From: Ottelia alismoides
Lineage: Eukaryota > Streptophyta > Magnoliopsida > Alismatales > Hydrocharitaceae
Assembly: GCA_037367405.1 (NCBI GenBank)
Contig: JAZKJV010010746.1
Span: 248,001-312,000 of the forward strand
Direction: 5' to 3'
Length of the DNA: 64,000 bases
A program made the position numbers and the translations under genes. Under the pieces are notes generated by a model. The model was not told the origin of the DNA. It searched no databases and saw only the letters and a program-made list of their open reading frames with translations. Below, piece after piece: positions 11,705 through 21,430 of this stretch (positions are counted from its first letter, which is position 1; the number at the start of each line of letters is the position of its first letter).

Positions 11705-12784
11705 TTATAATCCTCTCTGCTCACAGCCATGAATAATCATCCTGCCAGTTAGTATGTCCTGAAACATAAGAGAAGAGGGATAAAAAATGGCACGACAGTG
11801 TAAATCTTTTGTAATCTGCCAAATAGACAAAAGATTCATTTGAAAGTCTGGAGCATGCAAAACATTCTGAAGACGTATAGAGGGGGATAAAACAATCTCC
11901 CCCTGACCAACAATGGGTAGCCGAACTCCATTGGCTATGATCACGGATCGCCCAGGAGCAATAGTCGTGTATGAGGAAAATAATGTCCGATCTCCACACA
12001 TGTGATGAGACGCTCCAGAATCCAGAATCCAATCTGTCACATGGGAGCTGTTGCTACTGGTAAGCACATATGAAATACCTGATGAACTGGGTAGTGCTCT
12101 GGTGGTGGCCGCTGCATCTGATGGTCCTGCAGTCTGAGTCACAGGAGTGGTCACCATTTCTCGAAGTCTCGAGACAAGATCGTCAAAACGTGCATCAGTA
12201 GTAGGTGCAGGTGAAGAGTCAGTCTGCTCCGCAATACGTGTAGACGCTGGAAAGTCGTGCTTGTGAAAGCATGTCTCCTCTGAGTGACTAGAACGACGAC
12301 AATAAAAACATGGACCACGCTGACGACCTACACCTCTACCATGAGTTCCACGACCACGGAACTGGGACGCATTGCCTCGTCCACAAGAAGTAGCCATTGT
12401 TGAGGAAGTCGGCTGTGGCGTGGATGTAGGTGTGGTAGTAATCCTGCTCAGCCGCTTGTAGACCTCCTCCATTGGTGGTATGGTCTCATAAGTCAGAAGT
12501 TGAGTACGAGTGGCATCGTACTCTGAGTCAAGAGAGGACAGGAACACACTAGTCATAATGGCATTCCGATACGCCTGTTGTGGTTCCACGCTGGTGGTGA
12601 TGGGCATGAAATTATGGAGTCTTTCAAACATGCCTCTCAGATGTGAAAAGTGAGCATGTAAAGGTCGACCATTTTGCTTGGTCGAGAAAATGTCGAACTG
12701 AAATTGGAGTATCTTGCTTTCATTTTTCGCTTGTCCAATTTTGCTAATGATATTTTTCGCTCTCTTATATAGGGGAAGAGCCAT
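11705..12784 (-). pseudogene. copia gag (N-truncated) and protease (element C)
   Basis: A 359-residue frame. The first residues (MALPLYKRAKNIISKI) come from LTR sequence fused to mid-gag (KNESKILQFQFDIFSTKQNGRPLHAHF). The normal gag start with FKG..PIVKMDGTNYELW is missing. The zinc knuckle is intact (CFYCRRSSHSEETC). The protease motif is canonical (DWILDSGASHHMCG). The frame ends near the pre-integrase domain at ILTGRMIIHGCEQRGL. The ATG is therefore an accident of the deletion junction, not a native start. Confidence 0.85.
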
Positions 12785-12872
12785 GGGTTCGAACTGAAAA
12801 TGTCGAACTGAAATTGGAGTATGTTGCTAATGATATTTTTCTCTCTCTTATGTAGGGGAAGAGCCATGGGTT
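12689..12872 (-). repeat. tandem duplication of a gag-LTR junction in element C
   Basis: Two copies of a mosaic of gag sequence (TGTCGAACTGAAATTGGAGT) followed by TTGCTAATGATATTTTT and the LTR TATA region with GGGGAAGAGCCATGGGTT. Copy 1 is 12689-12789 and copy 2 is 12797-12872. Copy 1 contains about 25 bp missing from copy 2. The duplication postdates the deletion that joined gag to the LTR, since both copies carry the junction. Confidence 0.8.
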
Positions 12873-12943
12873 AATTACATAAGTGATACCCAAAGAAAAC
12901 ATAAACTGTAAATATAAAACGGTGATATATAAACATCTCAACA
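12824..12943 (-). repeat. 5' LTR remnant of copia element C
   Basis: Only the TATA-side part of the LTR survives, ending AAACATCTCAACA at 12943. Its sequence after GAGCCATGGGTTAATTACAT closely follows the 3' LTR at 8644-8786. The TGTTGGG-type inner end and primer-binding site are deleted. Confidence 0.8.
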
Positions 12944-12948
12944 AATCG

Positions 12949-13070
12949 CATTCACATTATTCACATCTTTGATACTTAAATCACATTTAATTATCATAGA
13001 TAACTCTCCTTATAATATGAATCAAATTCATATTATTCATGATAATTAAATCACATTTAATTATCAATTT
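12949..13070. repeat. local tandem A/T-rich repeat beside element C
   Basis: The block ATAATTAAATCACATTTAAT with ATATGAATCA occurs about twice here (near 12970-12990 and 13040-13065) and again at about 8579-8601 on the other side of element C. This suggests the element landed inside a short tandem repeat of the host DNA. Confidence 0.6.
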
Positions 13071-14329
13071 TCTCAATGCTCGGATGCATATATCAACAGT
13101 GAAATTATCCTTGAACTCTTTCAAGGATAATGCGTATTTTCCGCGGATACTTGGAGATAAGGATAGGGCGATTGCACGTTCCACGTATAGTGACTTGGAT
13201 ATTGAGATCAGATCTCAAATCCCGATCTTGCGGACCTCCCATAGATGTTTGATTAAATCAAAACAGTAGATCTAATCTTTTCATTGCATCTAAATCACGT
13301 TCAGATCACTGTCCGACATTTGGACTAAGATCAGATTACTTCTCTGTTGAGAGGAGTCCTAAAATCCAAACCCGTTTCATCACTCCCTAGGAATAGAAGC
13401 ATCATGGTTAAACAATCATTTTTATCACATCACTCTCAGGTATTCCTAATACATGTGCATCTTGCATACTGGAAGACCTAGAATAAACCCGAAGTTTAGA
13501 TCTATTTAAACTGTCTCCTTCAGGATTTTTATCATTAAGCTTCTCATTCGATCATTGGGAGTCAGTATCTATCATATACTTTCCAAAGCATATATCATAC
13601 CTATGTATTGATCATATACTTTCCAAAAGTATATATCAAACCTACAAATTCAGTCAAGCTTCCAATGCGAGACGACTGTGCATGGAATTTGATTCCCAAT
13701 ATCTCATGAGTGAGCTCATGTCTTCCGATTCAGTAAATGAACATGTATGATCCCTTTGAGAGATCGTATTACTCATATGCCCTTGTATGCACAACAGTGT
13801 GTTGGCGTATAGATCTTGATTAGGCCGTCAACCTATTGGTCTGCCAAATGTACATACTCAGACATATAGTAACACATCTGTCTTCGGTCAGAGGATACTT
13901 GCCTATATCATGACAGCATACGGCATAGGTCTGTCGTTATCTCGATCTCACTAAGTCAACTCTTTGACCTAATTTATCTGACACCTCCGAATCTCTATTC
14001 CTATGCAGAGGACCTGCATCAAGATTGGTTAGATATCAGCCAAAAGAGAAGGGATTGTCATCTCCTTCTCATGTTGGAGATCATCTCCTAATAATCATTT
14101 GACGGTGCTTAATGAGTCCTCAATCTAACTCTTTAGATATTCATCCAAGCACCGGCTCTTTTATTCAATAATTGAATCAACAACTGTATGATCATTAAGA
14201 TGGCCATGGTACATAACCCTAATTGTACTAAGGGACCTATTATCCAAATTAATTATTCTTCATTTCAGATCAGGGAATGATATTCGCAATAACATTTATT
14301 GCATGGTAGCTTGTCGTGTGCTTACTTGT
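13071..14329. other. A/T-rich unassigned DNA
   Basis: No conserved coding motif or repeat boundary. It has the texture of decayed LTR-like sequence. A short direct repeat ATCATATACTTTCCAAA occurs at about 13572 and 13610. The partial copia J begins abruptly near 14330. Confidence 0.35.
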
Positions 14330-14336
14330 CCAACAT

Positions 14337-14973
14337 AAGGAGCTCGTTGGGAAGCTCTTTTACGTAACCATCACCAAACCGAATATATCCTTTGCAGTGA
14401 GCAGAGTGAGTTAATTCATGGAGCAGATTAGACAAACACATATAGATGCAGTCCATTCTGAGGTATATGAAGACCTCACCTGATACTGGTCTTTTATTTA
14501 GCAGAGGCACATCCCTTGCAATTACAGCTTAAGGACAAAAAGTCTACCTCTGGCTTTGCAGTGTTCATAGGTAGTTTCCTTGGTGTCATGGAAGAGCAAG
14601 AAACAAAATGTGGTCGCTAGATCTAGTGGAGAATCGTAGTATAGAGCCATGATACATGGGAGTGCATAGATGATGCGGATCATATCCGTTCTTACTAACT
14701 TAGCAGTTGAGGTGCCTCTTCCCATGCACCTCCAATGTGACAACTGGGCTGCTCTTTTCATCATCAACAACCCAACTTTCCATGATAGGACCAATCATAT
14801 CGAGGTAATCTGTCACTACACTCGAGACATGATATAGAAAGGCTTCATCTCCACCTTTCATGTCAACTCAGGAGATTAGACAACAAACATGCTCACCAAG
14901 ACCCAAGCCAGAGGGCCATTTCAGAGATGGTGTTCCAAGTTGAGCATGGTTAATATCTACACTCCAGATTGAG
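14337..14973 (+). pseudogene. copia RNase H fragment (element J)
   Basis: Readable motifs in shifting frames: ELVGKLFYVTITKPNISFAVSR near 14340, KSTSGFAVFIGS near 14540, SKKQNVVARSSGES near 14600, PLPMHLQCDNWAALFIINNPTFHDRTNHIEV near 14720-14800, and an end shortly before the polypurine tract. The Asp motif block after SPDTGLLFSRGTSLAITA is followed by a deletion (about 14525), so DADYAGCP is lost. Several in-frame stops are present. Confidence 0.8.
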
Positions 14974-14979
14974 GGGGAG

Positions 14980-15122
14980 TGTTAAGATATTTGTTATCTT
15001 TTATCACTTATGTATTCTCTTTTCTTTTTGTCTATTTTATGTAATTTGCCCAACATATTTCTCTTTTATATAAGAGAACTCTAGGGCCTCATGAATAAAC
15101 ATCTCATTACTTTCTATTCACA
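14980..15122 (+). repeat. 3' LTR of copia element J
   Basis: 143 bp from TGTTAAGATA to CTATTCACA, with TTTTATATAAGAGAACTC TATA region and AGGGCCTCATGA downstream. It corresponds to the LTR of element Z in reverse orientation. Confidence 0.85.
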
Positions 15123-15194
15123 GTTGGGTGCAGTAACATATTGTAAATTTGTAAATCAAGTGCTGAAAAAAATACTTCTACCATCATAGTGTTC

Positions 15195-15690
15195 ATGCGC
15201 ACCATCTACTGCTCGGTGGTAGCCTTAGAGGCATGAAGCTATGAACCTTCTCGTATGCCTCTGAGCTAGGAGTGGAAACCATGGAGAGGACGACCATCCT
15301 GCTTGGTTGTGAAGATGTCATACCGAAGCTGCAAAATCTTCGTCCCATTCCTCGCTTGAGAATATGTGGTAGAGTGAATGTCCCATATTGCCTTGGTAGT
15401 GGGCTGATGTAGAATATTGTTGGCTATTTCCGTGGTAAGTGTACCCGATTGACAAATGCATGCCCACTCGCGTTATCTTGCTTCTACGAAGCATTTACTC
15501 CAATCTTGTCAACCAACTCAGGTTGTGCCAGGATGTAGCATGGCCAACAATTCATAGTTCGTCCCGTTAATCTATATGATACTCATGAAATTCACGGCAC
15601 ACAATTCATAGTTCGTCCCATCCATCTTGACGATGGGGTTATGGCCTTTGAAGGCCCCAGAAGAGGATACATCAACCTTGTTCCATGGCA
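15195..15690 (-). pseudogene. copia gag N-terminal half (element K)
   Basis: From ATG 15690: MPWNKVDVSSSGAFKG, then IVKMDGTNYEL, the family signature. Shortly after, a segment around 15550-15625 is repeated: the complement of AATTCATAGTTCGTCCC occurs at 15549 and 15605, so the NYEL block is duplicated. Later blocks (KAMWDI, NRKQNGR-like) are shifted. The frame is closed by several stops. Confidence 0.75.
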
Positions 15691-16241
15691 TGACGAACGA
15701 TAGACCCCCTTGAAGGACATGATTGGGGGTGTAGAACAATCTGATTTTGTCTACACATACATGTAGGAAAGAGATTGTGTGTGTACAATCAGAGCATAAC
15801 CATCTTCATCAACTCCGGAGGTGCTCTAGGATCGGAAAAGTAAATTTAGAAGTCTGAAATCACCCTATCGCACCAAAATCAAACCACAATGTGCCCTAGA
15901 TCGTCAATACAAAGTCACACAGGGAGCCTCAGATGGAATTGAGCACGTGCGCGACTAGTCAGCGGTGGTGAGGATTAAAGTAGGAGGCAGTGGCACTAGC
16001 CTCAAGGGGCAGCTAAGGCCACTGGACAGTGCGAGATGTGGCCGCTAAAGGGAGGTTGTGAAATGCGCCGATGGATGGAGGCAACGAGGGTTGGGGGCGG
16101 CTATGGTTGGAGGCTGCAAGGGTGGGGGCTGTGGTGTCTGGAGGTCGCGAGATTCAACGGCGCAGGTGGCGAAGAGGGTGGCTGATGGGGCTAGGTCTCT
16201 AGGTAACATGGTTTCAGTCTGGGACCGCCACTCTGATACTA

Positions 16242-16355
16242 TGTGGAAAAGAACGAATGGATTGAATATTCAAGAGGCCATGTGACCCTCTTATATAGAG
16301 AAAAGAAGCCCTCAGAGATAAAATAAAAATACATAAATGCTAATAACTCTAAACA
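16242..16355 (-). repeat. 5' LTR of copia element K, shortened
   Basis: TGTGGAAAAGAACG to CTCTAAACA, about 114 bp against 143-145 bp in relatives. The TATA region is CTCTTATATAGAG. The right boundary is estimated from the TCTCAACA-like end and may be off by a few bases. Confidence 0.6.
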
Positions 16356-17275
16356 ACAATATTATAGTTCCTTTTATAAACCATATGATTTGTAATTACA
16401 AACCTTTTTAAATTGCTGAGATTTTCAAGTGTCCGACATTGCTAATTATTTACCGTCATTCATAAAATCAGGGGGATTCTTGGCATTTAAACCTAGAATA
16501 CCTGGACGCTTGTTAGTGGAAGGACCTCATACCGTTGAAAGTCACTTCTCGTTGGTCAACTACCAAGTACTGGGTACTTCATTTTGAATTGAAAACAAAG
16601 TTTATATGCCAACTCAATATTGATGATCTTATTGAATCTTTCAGTTGAAGCAAATAAGAACAGCATTTGCCATTGCCTCATTGCTGAATAGAACATTAGT
16701 AAGTTGTACATAACCCTGCTTTTTAATTTTTTATGTTCCCTGTATATATATCAGAAAATTGAGCTGAGATCGTGGTCATAATCATTTAGAGTGCACGCTA
16801 TATTGAGAGACTAGAAGGTAGTCTGAACCTTCACAGTCAATTGCTATACTAACTATATTTCACACCTCCATCTATTGGAATATTCAACATCACTAGTATT
16901 TGGAGTTTTTAATTGCTTTATGATATGCCGGAATGAACTAAATTCAACTCCAAAGATTTGAGCCTTCTTGATTTTATCATCTATCTGTCTGCCTCCCGAT
17001 CATCATTTTCCACAATTTAAACTAAACACGTCATCTTTTGGACAATGTGAGCCGAACCTGCGGGATAGGAGTCCATGGTAAGATGTTCCCTTAGTGAAGG
17101 TGTTCCGTTGAAGCTCTTATCATGTCTGCTTTTAAACATTCATTGTCTGTAGCAGCTCATTCCATGCTCCTTATTCTTTGGTCATGAAGGAGTTCATCCA
17201 TTGAGAATGTAACCTTTCTCATGATAAACCTCATTTCCAAGACCTTCAGTGGTACAACCTCATGTCATCAAAGGA
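16356..17275. other. unassigned DNA, no gene seen
   Basis: About 900 bp with no coding motif, LTR boundary or inverted repeat that I can support. It could be old intergenic or intronic sequence. Confidence 0.35.
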
Positions 17276-17283
17276 TTGACTTA

Positions 17284-18438
17284 AGGTTTGAAAAATCGAC
17301 ATGAGGAATGAGGCGATTTCCCTAGAATCGAGGCGAGGCGTAGCCTCGAGGGGGTCGAGGCGCAAGCCACAACATTCTTCCAAAAAATGTAATTTAACAA
17401 AAAGCATTGTATTAAAATTAAGAAGCCTTATATTATAAGATATAACACCACATCTCCATACAAATACATCAATGAAAGGATATTTAAATGTAATTATTCA
17501 ATGCCATAGAGGAGCACATATTATTGTCAATGCGGAACTAAAATATGATTACAAACTTAATAATTTCTAATTTTTTATTTCTATTTCATGTCAATAAAGA
17601 AATGAAATTTATTCAATAACTCCAATACTTAATTTATAATCATACATGTAAAGTCCTCAATGCATGTATAAGCATTTACATCTTACTTCTTGTGCTATTT
17701 GTTTTCTACTTTCGCTATGTGCAACACAGTCCAACTTGAAAACAAGCTACAATTTAATCCTTGATAAGTTTATATCTTCTGATAAACAGTGAAGCAGATC
17801 TGAATAATAGTACAAAAGGGAGCCATTCATTGGTCTAAATGCAGAAAAATCTTTCTATTAACACACGTTCCTAAAACAAAAAACTGTAGACCTAACATTA
17901 AATTAGAAAACACAAACACCTGACATTGTCAATATTCATATTAGAATTCCAAACTACAGAGTTTAGAGTTTACAGTACCAAAGATTTATTTTTCCACTTA
18001 GGCAACTGTGCTTTCATTGATTTGTTGAGGAAGAATAGGAAACATGAAATTAAGGAAGAATAGGAAACATGAAATTGCTGGAAAATTTAGCACGTGATGT
18101 AATAATTTTTGTTAATGTCTTAAGTTCCATTATTGAGGGTTGTGTTTGTCACATAATTGATTTGAATTCAGGATCCAAAGCCACAACACATTTACAAGAC
18201 ATCCCGGCCTACATAGAGCAGATTTTGTTCTGCAATAACTCGAACAGATTCAGATTTGAGAAAAACACCTCATAAGATGCCTCAAAAACACCTCGCGACT
18301 CAGCGCCTCAGATCACCTTTGCCCAATTGAGGCGAGTGCCTCGACAGTGAAGCCTGAGGCGTATGCCTCAAGGCTAAATATGAATGCCTAGCCTCGAGGA
18401 GTATGCCTCGGATGCCTCGAGGCTAGCTTTTAAAACCA
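17284..18438. mobile_element. hAT-like non-autonomous DNA transposon with GCCTCGAGG subterminal repeats
   Basis: Starts AGGTTTGAAAA and ends TTTTAAAACCA, forming short imperfect terminal inverted repeats. Flanks are TTGACTTA (17276-17283) and TGGACTTA (18439-18446), 7 of 8 identical, the length used by hAT elements. Both ends are packed with GAGGCG and CCTCGAGG motifs in opposite orientation (17320-17360 and 18300-18425); clustered subterminal motifs are typical of hAT transposase binding regions. The 900-bp A/T-rich core has no transposase motif; the 68-residue frame at 18069-18275 is not recognisable. Confidence 0.65.
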
Positions 18439-18446
18439 TGGACTTA

Positions 18447-18863
18447 TGCCACAATTAAAGATATCACAATATTAAGTCTTTTTTTAAATGTAAAGCAGTG
18501 TTGTATAAGTTGGTATTCAATATTCAGTAGGTAGAGTTAAAAATAAGAAATATTCTTGTTGGAATTATTCAGCTTTATATTTAAACTTTTTAAAATTTAT
18601 TGTTTTAAAGGAACATATGATTTCTTTACGCAAGGCTTGCCCAAGTTCTTGCTTCGCTATATTCTTGATGCCTGGCCTCATTCTAGGGAAGTCCATCCTG
18701 CTGTATGGATGTTCTCTTTGACTTCGGCCCCTTTCATTTAAATTTATATAGATATAGTCATAATCATACTTAAAATCTAATTATAAGGATATTTAAATTA
18801 TATTTTTGTTATGAAATGATGATAATAATGCAAGCTTAATAAAAATCATCAAATTATAACTAC
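18447..18863. other. A/T-rich spacer, nothing recognised
   Basis: No gene or repeat feature supported between the hAT-like element and copia element B. The 61-residue frame at 18556-18741 lacks recognisable motifs. Confidence 0.4.
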
Positions 18864-18868
18864 AAAGG

Positions 18869-19012
18869 TGTTGAGATAATTGTATCTTTTAGTATCTGAT
18901 TTGTATTTTATGTTTTCTTCGTGTACCACTCATGTAATTAACCCATGGCTTTTCTCCTATATAAAAGAGCCCTAGGATCCCTTCAATAATATGTCTCATT
19001 TTTCTCCCAACA
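18869..19012 (+). repeat. 5' LTR of copia element B
   Basis: 144 bp, TGTTGAGATA to TTCTCCCAACA. It carries a TATA box (TATATAAAA, 18958-18966), leaving only about 45 bp for the R and U5 regions. The primer-binding site follows directly. Confidence 0.95.
18958..18966 (+). promoter_or_regulatory. LTR TATA box of element B
   Basis: TATATAAAA in a near-palindromic context with the following GAGCCC. The equivalent position in all other short LTRs here has TATATAAG or TATATAGG, so it is probably the core promoter of the family. Inference from position; no transcript data. Confidence 0.6.
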
Positions 19013-19024
19013 TGGTATCAGAGC
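19013..19024 (+). other. primer-binding site of element B
   Basis: TGGTATCAGAGC immediately after the LTR, the standard copia sequence complementary to the 3' end of initiator tRNA-Met. In the other elements it is changed: TGGTATCAAAGC in D, TGGTATCAGTCA in A, strongly decayed in I and G. Confidence 0.9.
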
Positions 19025-19494
19025 AACGGTCCTAGACCAGGGTTCTCGTACCCTAACCCTACACGCCCACCTTCCTCCTCCTCTCGATGTCGCCGCAACC
19101 CCTCCCGCACTGCCCCGTCCCTCCCAGCTGCGCCTCACGCCGCCCCGAACCCTCCAGCGATGCCGCCCCCCTAGCCCCCCCCAACGACAGCCCCCGTGCT
19201 GCACCGACCCCCCAGCGGCGCCGCCCCAAGCCGTCTGAGGCGCCAGTGCACAGCTTAGGCGCTCCGCGCCCCTCGTGCGTGCCCGACGGCCCCTCTCCAA
19301 CCGCCTTTCATCGCGACCCCTTCCCCTCTTGATGTCGCGTTGCTCCTGACACAGTTGTAGACCCATTGGGGGCTGCGCATAGGCAGTTTCGTGCCATATC
19401 AAGGTCTGTGGTTCGATAAAGGAGATATAATCTGATTTGCTCCATTTGCAGTCCTAGACCTCGTATGAAGGATTAGGGATGAGTGTATAAGTCT
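19025..19494 (+). other. C-rich leader of element B
   Basis: Untranslated leader with a CCCTAACCCTA telobox-like motif at 19050-19062, followed by a C-rich low-complexity block (19060-19330). The open frames there (19087-19332 plus, 18983-19402 minus) show no domain and are rejected as genes. The leader continues after the MITE from 19901 to the gag ATG at 19997. Confidence 0.6.
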
Positions 19495-19900
19495 CAAGGT
19501 TGCAAAAGTCGGTAGTCGGTACTCGGTCGGTTGGGTCACTGACTAAGGATTAATCGGCAGTCGGACGACTAATCGGATTTAGTCGGACTTTAATCGGCTT
19601 TGAATATTATGATTATTTTAAATATATAACTCATTTTTATACATATATTTACATAGATTTTGTACATTTTTATACTATCATAATAAATAAAAAAGTAATT
19701 GAATTTAAATAAAACATTGAGCATATTATAATAAGTTTGCTTATAAAAAAAGCAAAACATATAAGAATACGGTATCTCCAAGTAAAAAATTGGCCGACTA
19801 GTGTAGCTAATCGGAATTAGTCGGTACTCGGTCGGCCACCCCACTGACTAGACTAGTCGGACCTACTAGTCGGGCCAGTCGGGCGACTTTTACAACCTTG
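19495..19900. mobile_element. hAT-type MITE, copy 1, inside copia leader
   Basis: 406 bp with terminal inverted repeats CAAGGTTGCAAAAGTCG and, at the other end read inverted, CAAGGTTGTAAAAGTCG. It is flanked by a perfect 8-bp duplication ATAAGTCT (19487-19494 and 19901-19908). The ends fit the hAT rule Y-A-R-N-G. Subterminal regions hold many AGTCGG and CGACTA motifs in both orientations. The A/T-rich core has no coding potential. A related copy in the opposite orientation is at 55759-56155. Confidence 0.92.
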
Positions 19901-19996
19901 ATAAGTCTTCATATATAACTCATCCCTCCTATGATGTTGTAGACACGTCTATTCATGATATGTTCCCTCTTGTTCCACGTCTTGATCTATTGAAGA

Positions 19997-21430
19997 ATGT
20001 CAGAAAATAAGGGTGACGTGTTCTCTTCCGGTGTCTTCAAGGGCTCGGCACCTATCGTGAAGATGGACGGGACCAACTACGAGTTATGGTCCATGCAGTT
20101 TCGTACCCTAATGCAATGCCACAATAAGGAGCATATTCTGACTGACTCGGAACCGGCGGACAAGACTGGGACAAATGCATCATGGAAGCAAGAAGATGCC
20201 TATGCTCGTATCTGGCTCTCTGGGACACTTAGCACAGAGATTGTTAATGATATTGTAAATCAGCCAATTGCAAAGGCCATGTGGGATATACTAGCTGCTA
20301 CTTACGGACATGCGAAGAATGAAAGCAAGATCCTCCAACTTCAGTTTGACATTTTCTCGACTAAGCAGAATGGTCGACCTCTCCATGCCCACTTCTCACA
20401 TCTGCGAGGCATGTTTGAACAACTACACAGTTTCATGCCTATTACTACCAGCGTGGAACAACAACAAGCATATAGGAATGCCAATATGACTGGTGTTTTC
20501 TTGTCATCCCTTGACTCAGAGTATGATGATGCTCGTACTCAATTTCTGACTGACGAGAACATACCACCAATGGAGGAGGTCTACAAACGGCTGAGCAGGA
20601 TTAATACCACGCCTACTACTACGCCACAGATGACATCCTCGACTACGGCCGCTTCTCGAGGACGCGAAGGCTCGTCACAGTTCCGTGGTCGTGGCCCTCG
20701 TGGTCTATGTGGCATACGTCAGAGAGGTCCATGTTCCTATTGTCATCGTCCTGATCACTCGGAGGAGACATGCTTTCAGAAGCATGGATATCCGACGTCT
20801 GCACGTGTTGCTGAGCAGACAGATTCTTTACCTGCACCTACTACAGATGCACATTTTGATGATGTTGTCTCGAGACTTCGAGAGATGGTGACCACCCCTG
20901 TGCATCAGACTGCAGGCCCATCAAATGCAGCGGCCACCGTCAGAGCATTGTCCTGTTCCTCAGGTATTCCCTATGTGTTTACCAGTAGTAGAAGTTCTGA
21001 TGTGACAGATTGGATTATGGATTATGGAGCATCTCATCATATGTGTGGAGATCATAGCAGTTTACCTCTTACAAATCTATTCCTCCTAGGCGATCCGTGA
21101 TCATTGCCAATGGAGTTCGGCTACCCATTATTGGTCAGGGGGAGATTGTTTTAGCACATTCTATACGTCTTCAGAACGTCTTACATGCTCCAGATTTTCA
21201 AATGAATCTTTTGTCTATTAGTCAAATTACAAAAGATTTACACTGTCGTGCCATCTATGACCCCTCTTCTCTTATGTTTCAGGACATACTAACTAGCAGG
21301 ATGATTATTAATGACCGTGAGCAGAGAGGATTGTATAAGCTTGTCGTTCCATCATGTGCTGGAGTAGCCTCTATTCCCTCCGATCCTGTTTCTCCTTTCA
21401 TGTGGCATCTTCGTTTTGGTCACCTGCCTC
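19997..21430 (+). pseudogene. copia gag and protease (element B)
   Basis: ATG at 19997 (MSENKGDVFSSGVFKG, PIVKMDGTNYELW). The gag capsid region is open for about 365 codons. The CCHC knuckle CSYCHRPDHSEETC lies near 20735-20775. The protease motif is DWIMDYGASHHMCGD: the D-S-G triad is D-Y-G, a change in the active site. A frameshift near 21090 moves the frame to residues IIANGVRLPIIGQGEIVL through the pre-integrase region. A stop at 21433, from a C to T change in LPLQK, ends it. Confidence 0.9.

Larger units (their letters stand above)
8644..12943 (-). mobile_element. Ty1/copia element C with rearranged 5' end
   Basis: The 3' LTR (8644-8786), polypurine tract (complement of CTCCCCCTCAAG, 8787-8798), RNase H, RT, integrase, protease and most of gag read on the minus strand. 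The 5' end has lost most of the LTR, the primer-binding site, the leader and the gag N-terminus; gag is joined to an LTR fragment that is partly duplicated (12689-12872). Flanks are AATCA (8639-8643) and AATCG (12944-12948), a target duplication with one mismatch, which supports one insertion followed by internal deletion. Confidence 0.9.
14330..15122 (+). mobile_element. Ty1/copia element J, 3' fragment
   Basis: Plus-strand 3' end only: RNase H (14337-14970), polypurine tract (TTGAGGGGGAG, 14969-14979) and a 3' LTR (14980-15122). Everything upstream is missing and the left edge is abrupt. The LTR is of the Z/F subfamily. It lies back to back with minus-strand fragment K (15150-16355), so the two 5'- or 3'-truncated pieces are probably joined by rearrangement. 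Confidence 0.85.
15150..16355 (-). mobile_element. Ty1/copia element K, 5' fragment
   Basis: Minus-strand 5' end: a short LTR (16242-16355), decayed primer-binding site (CTCTGATACTA, complement of TGGTATCAGAG with a change), G-rich leader (15691-16240) and the N-terminal half of gag. No zinc knuckle, protease or pol follows; the sequence ends near 15150 next to the outward-facing LTR of J. Confidence 0.8.
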
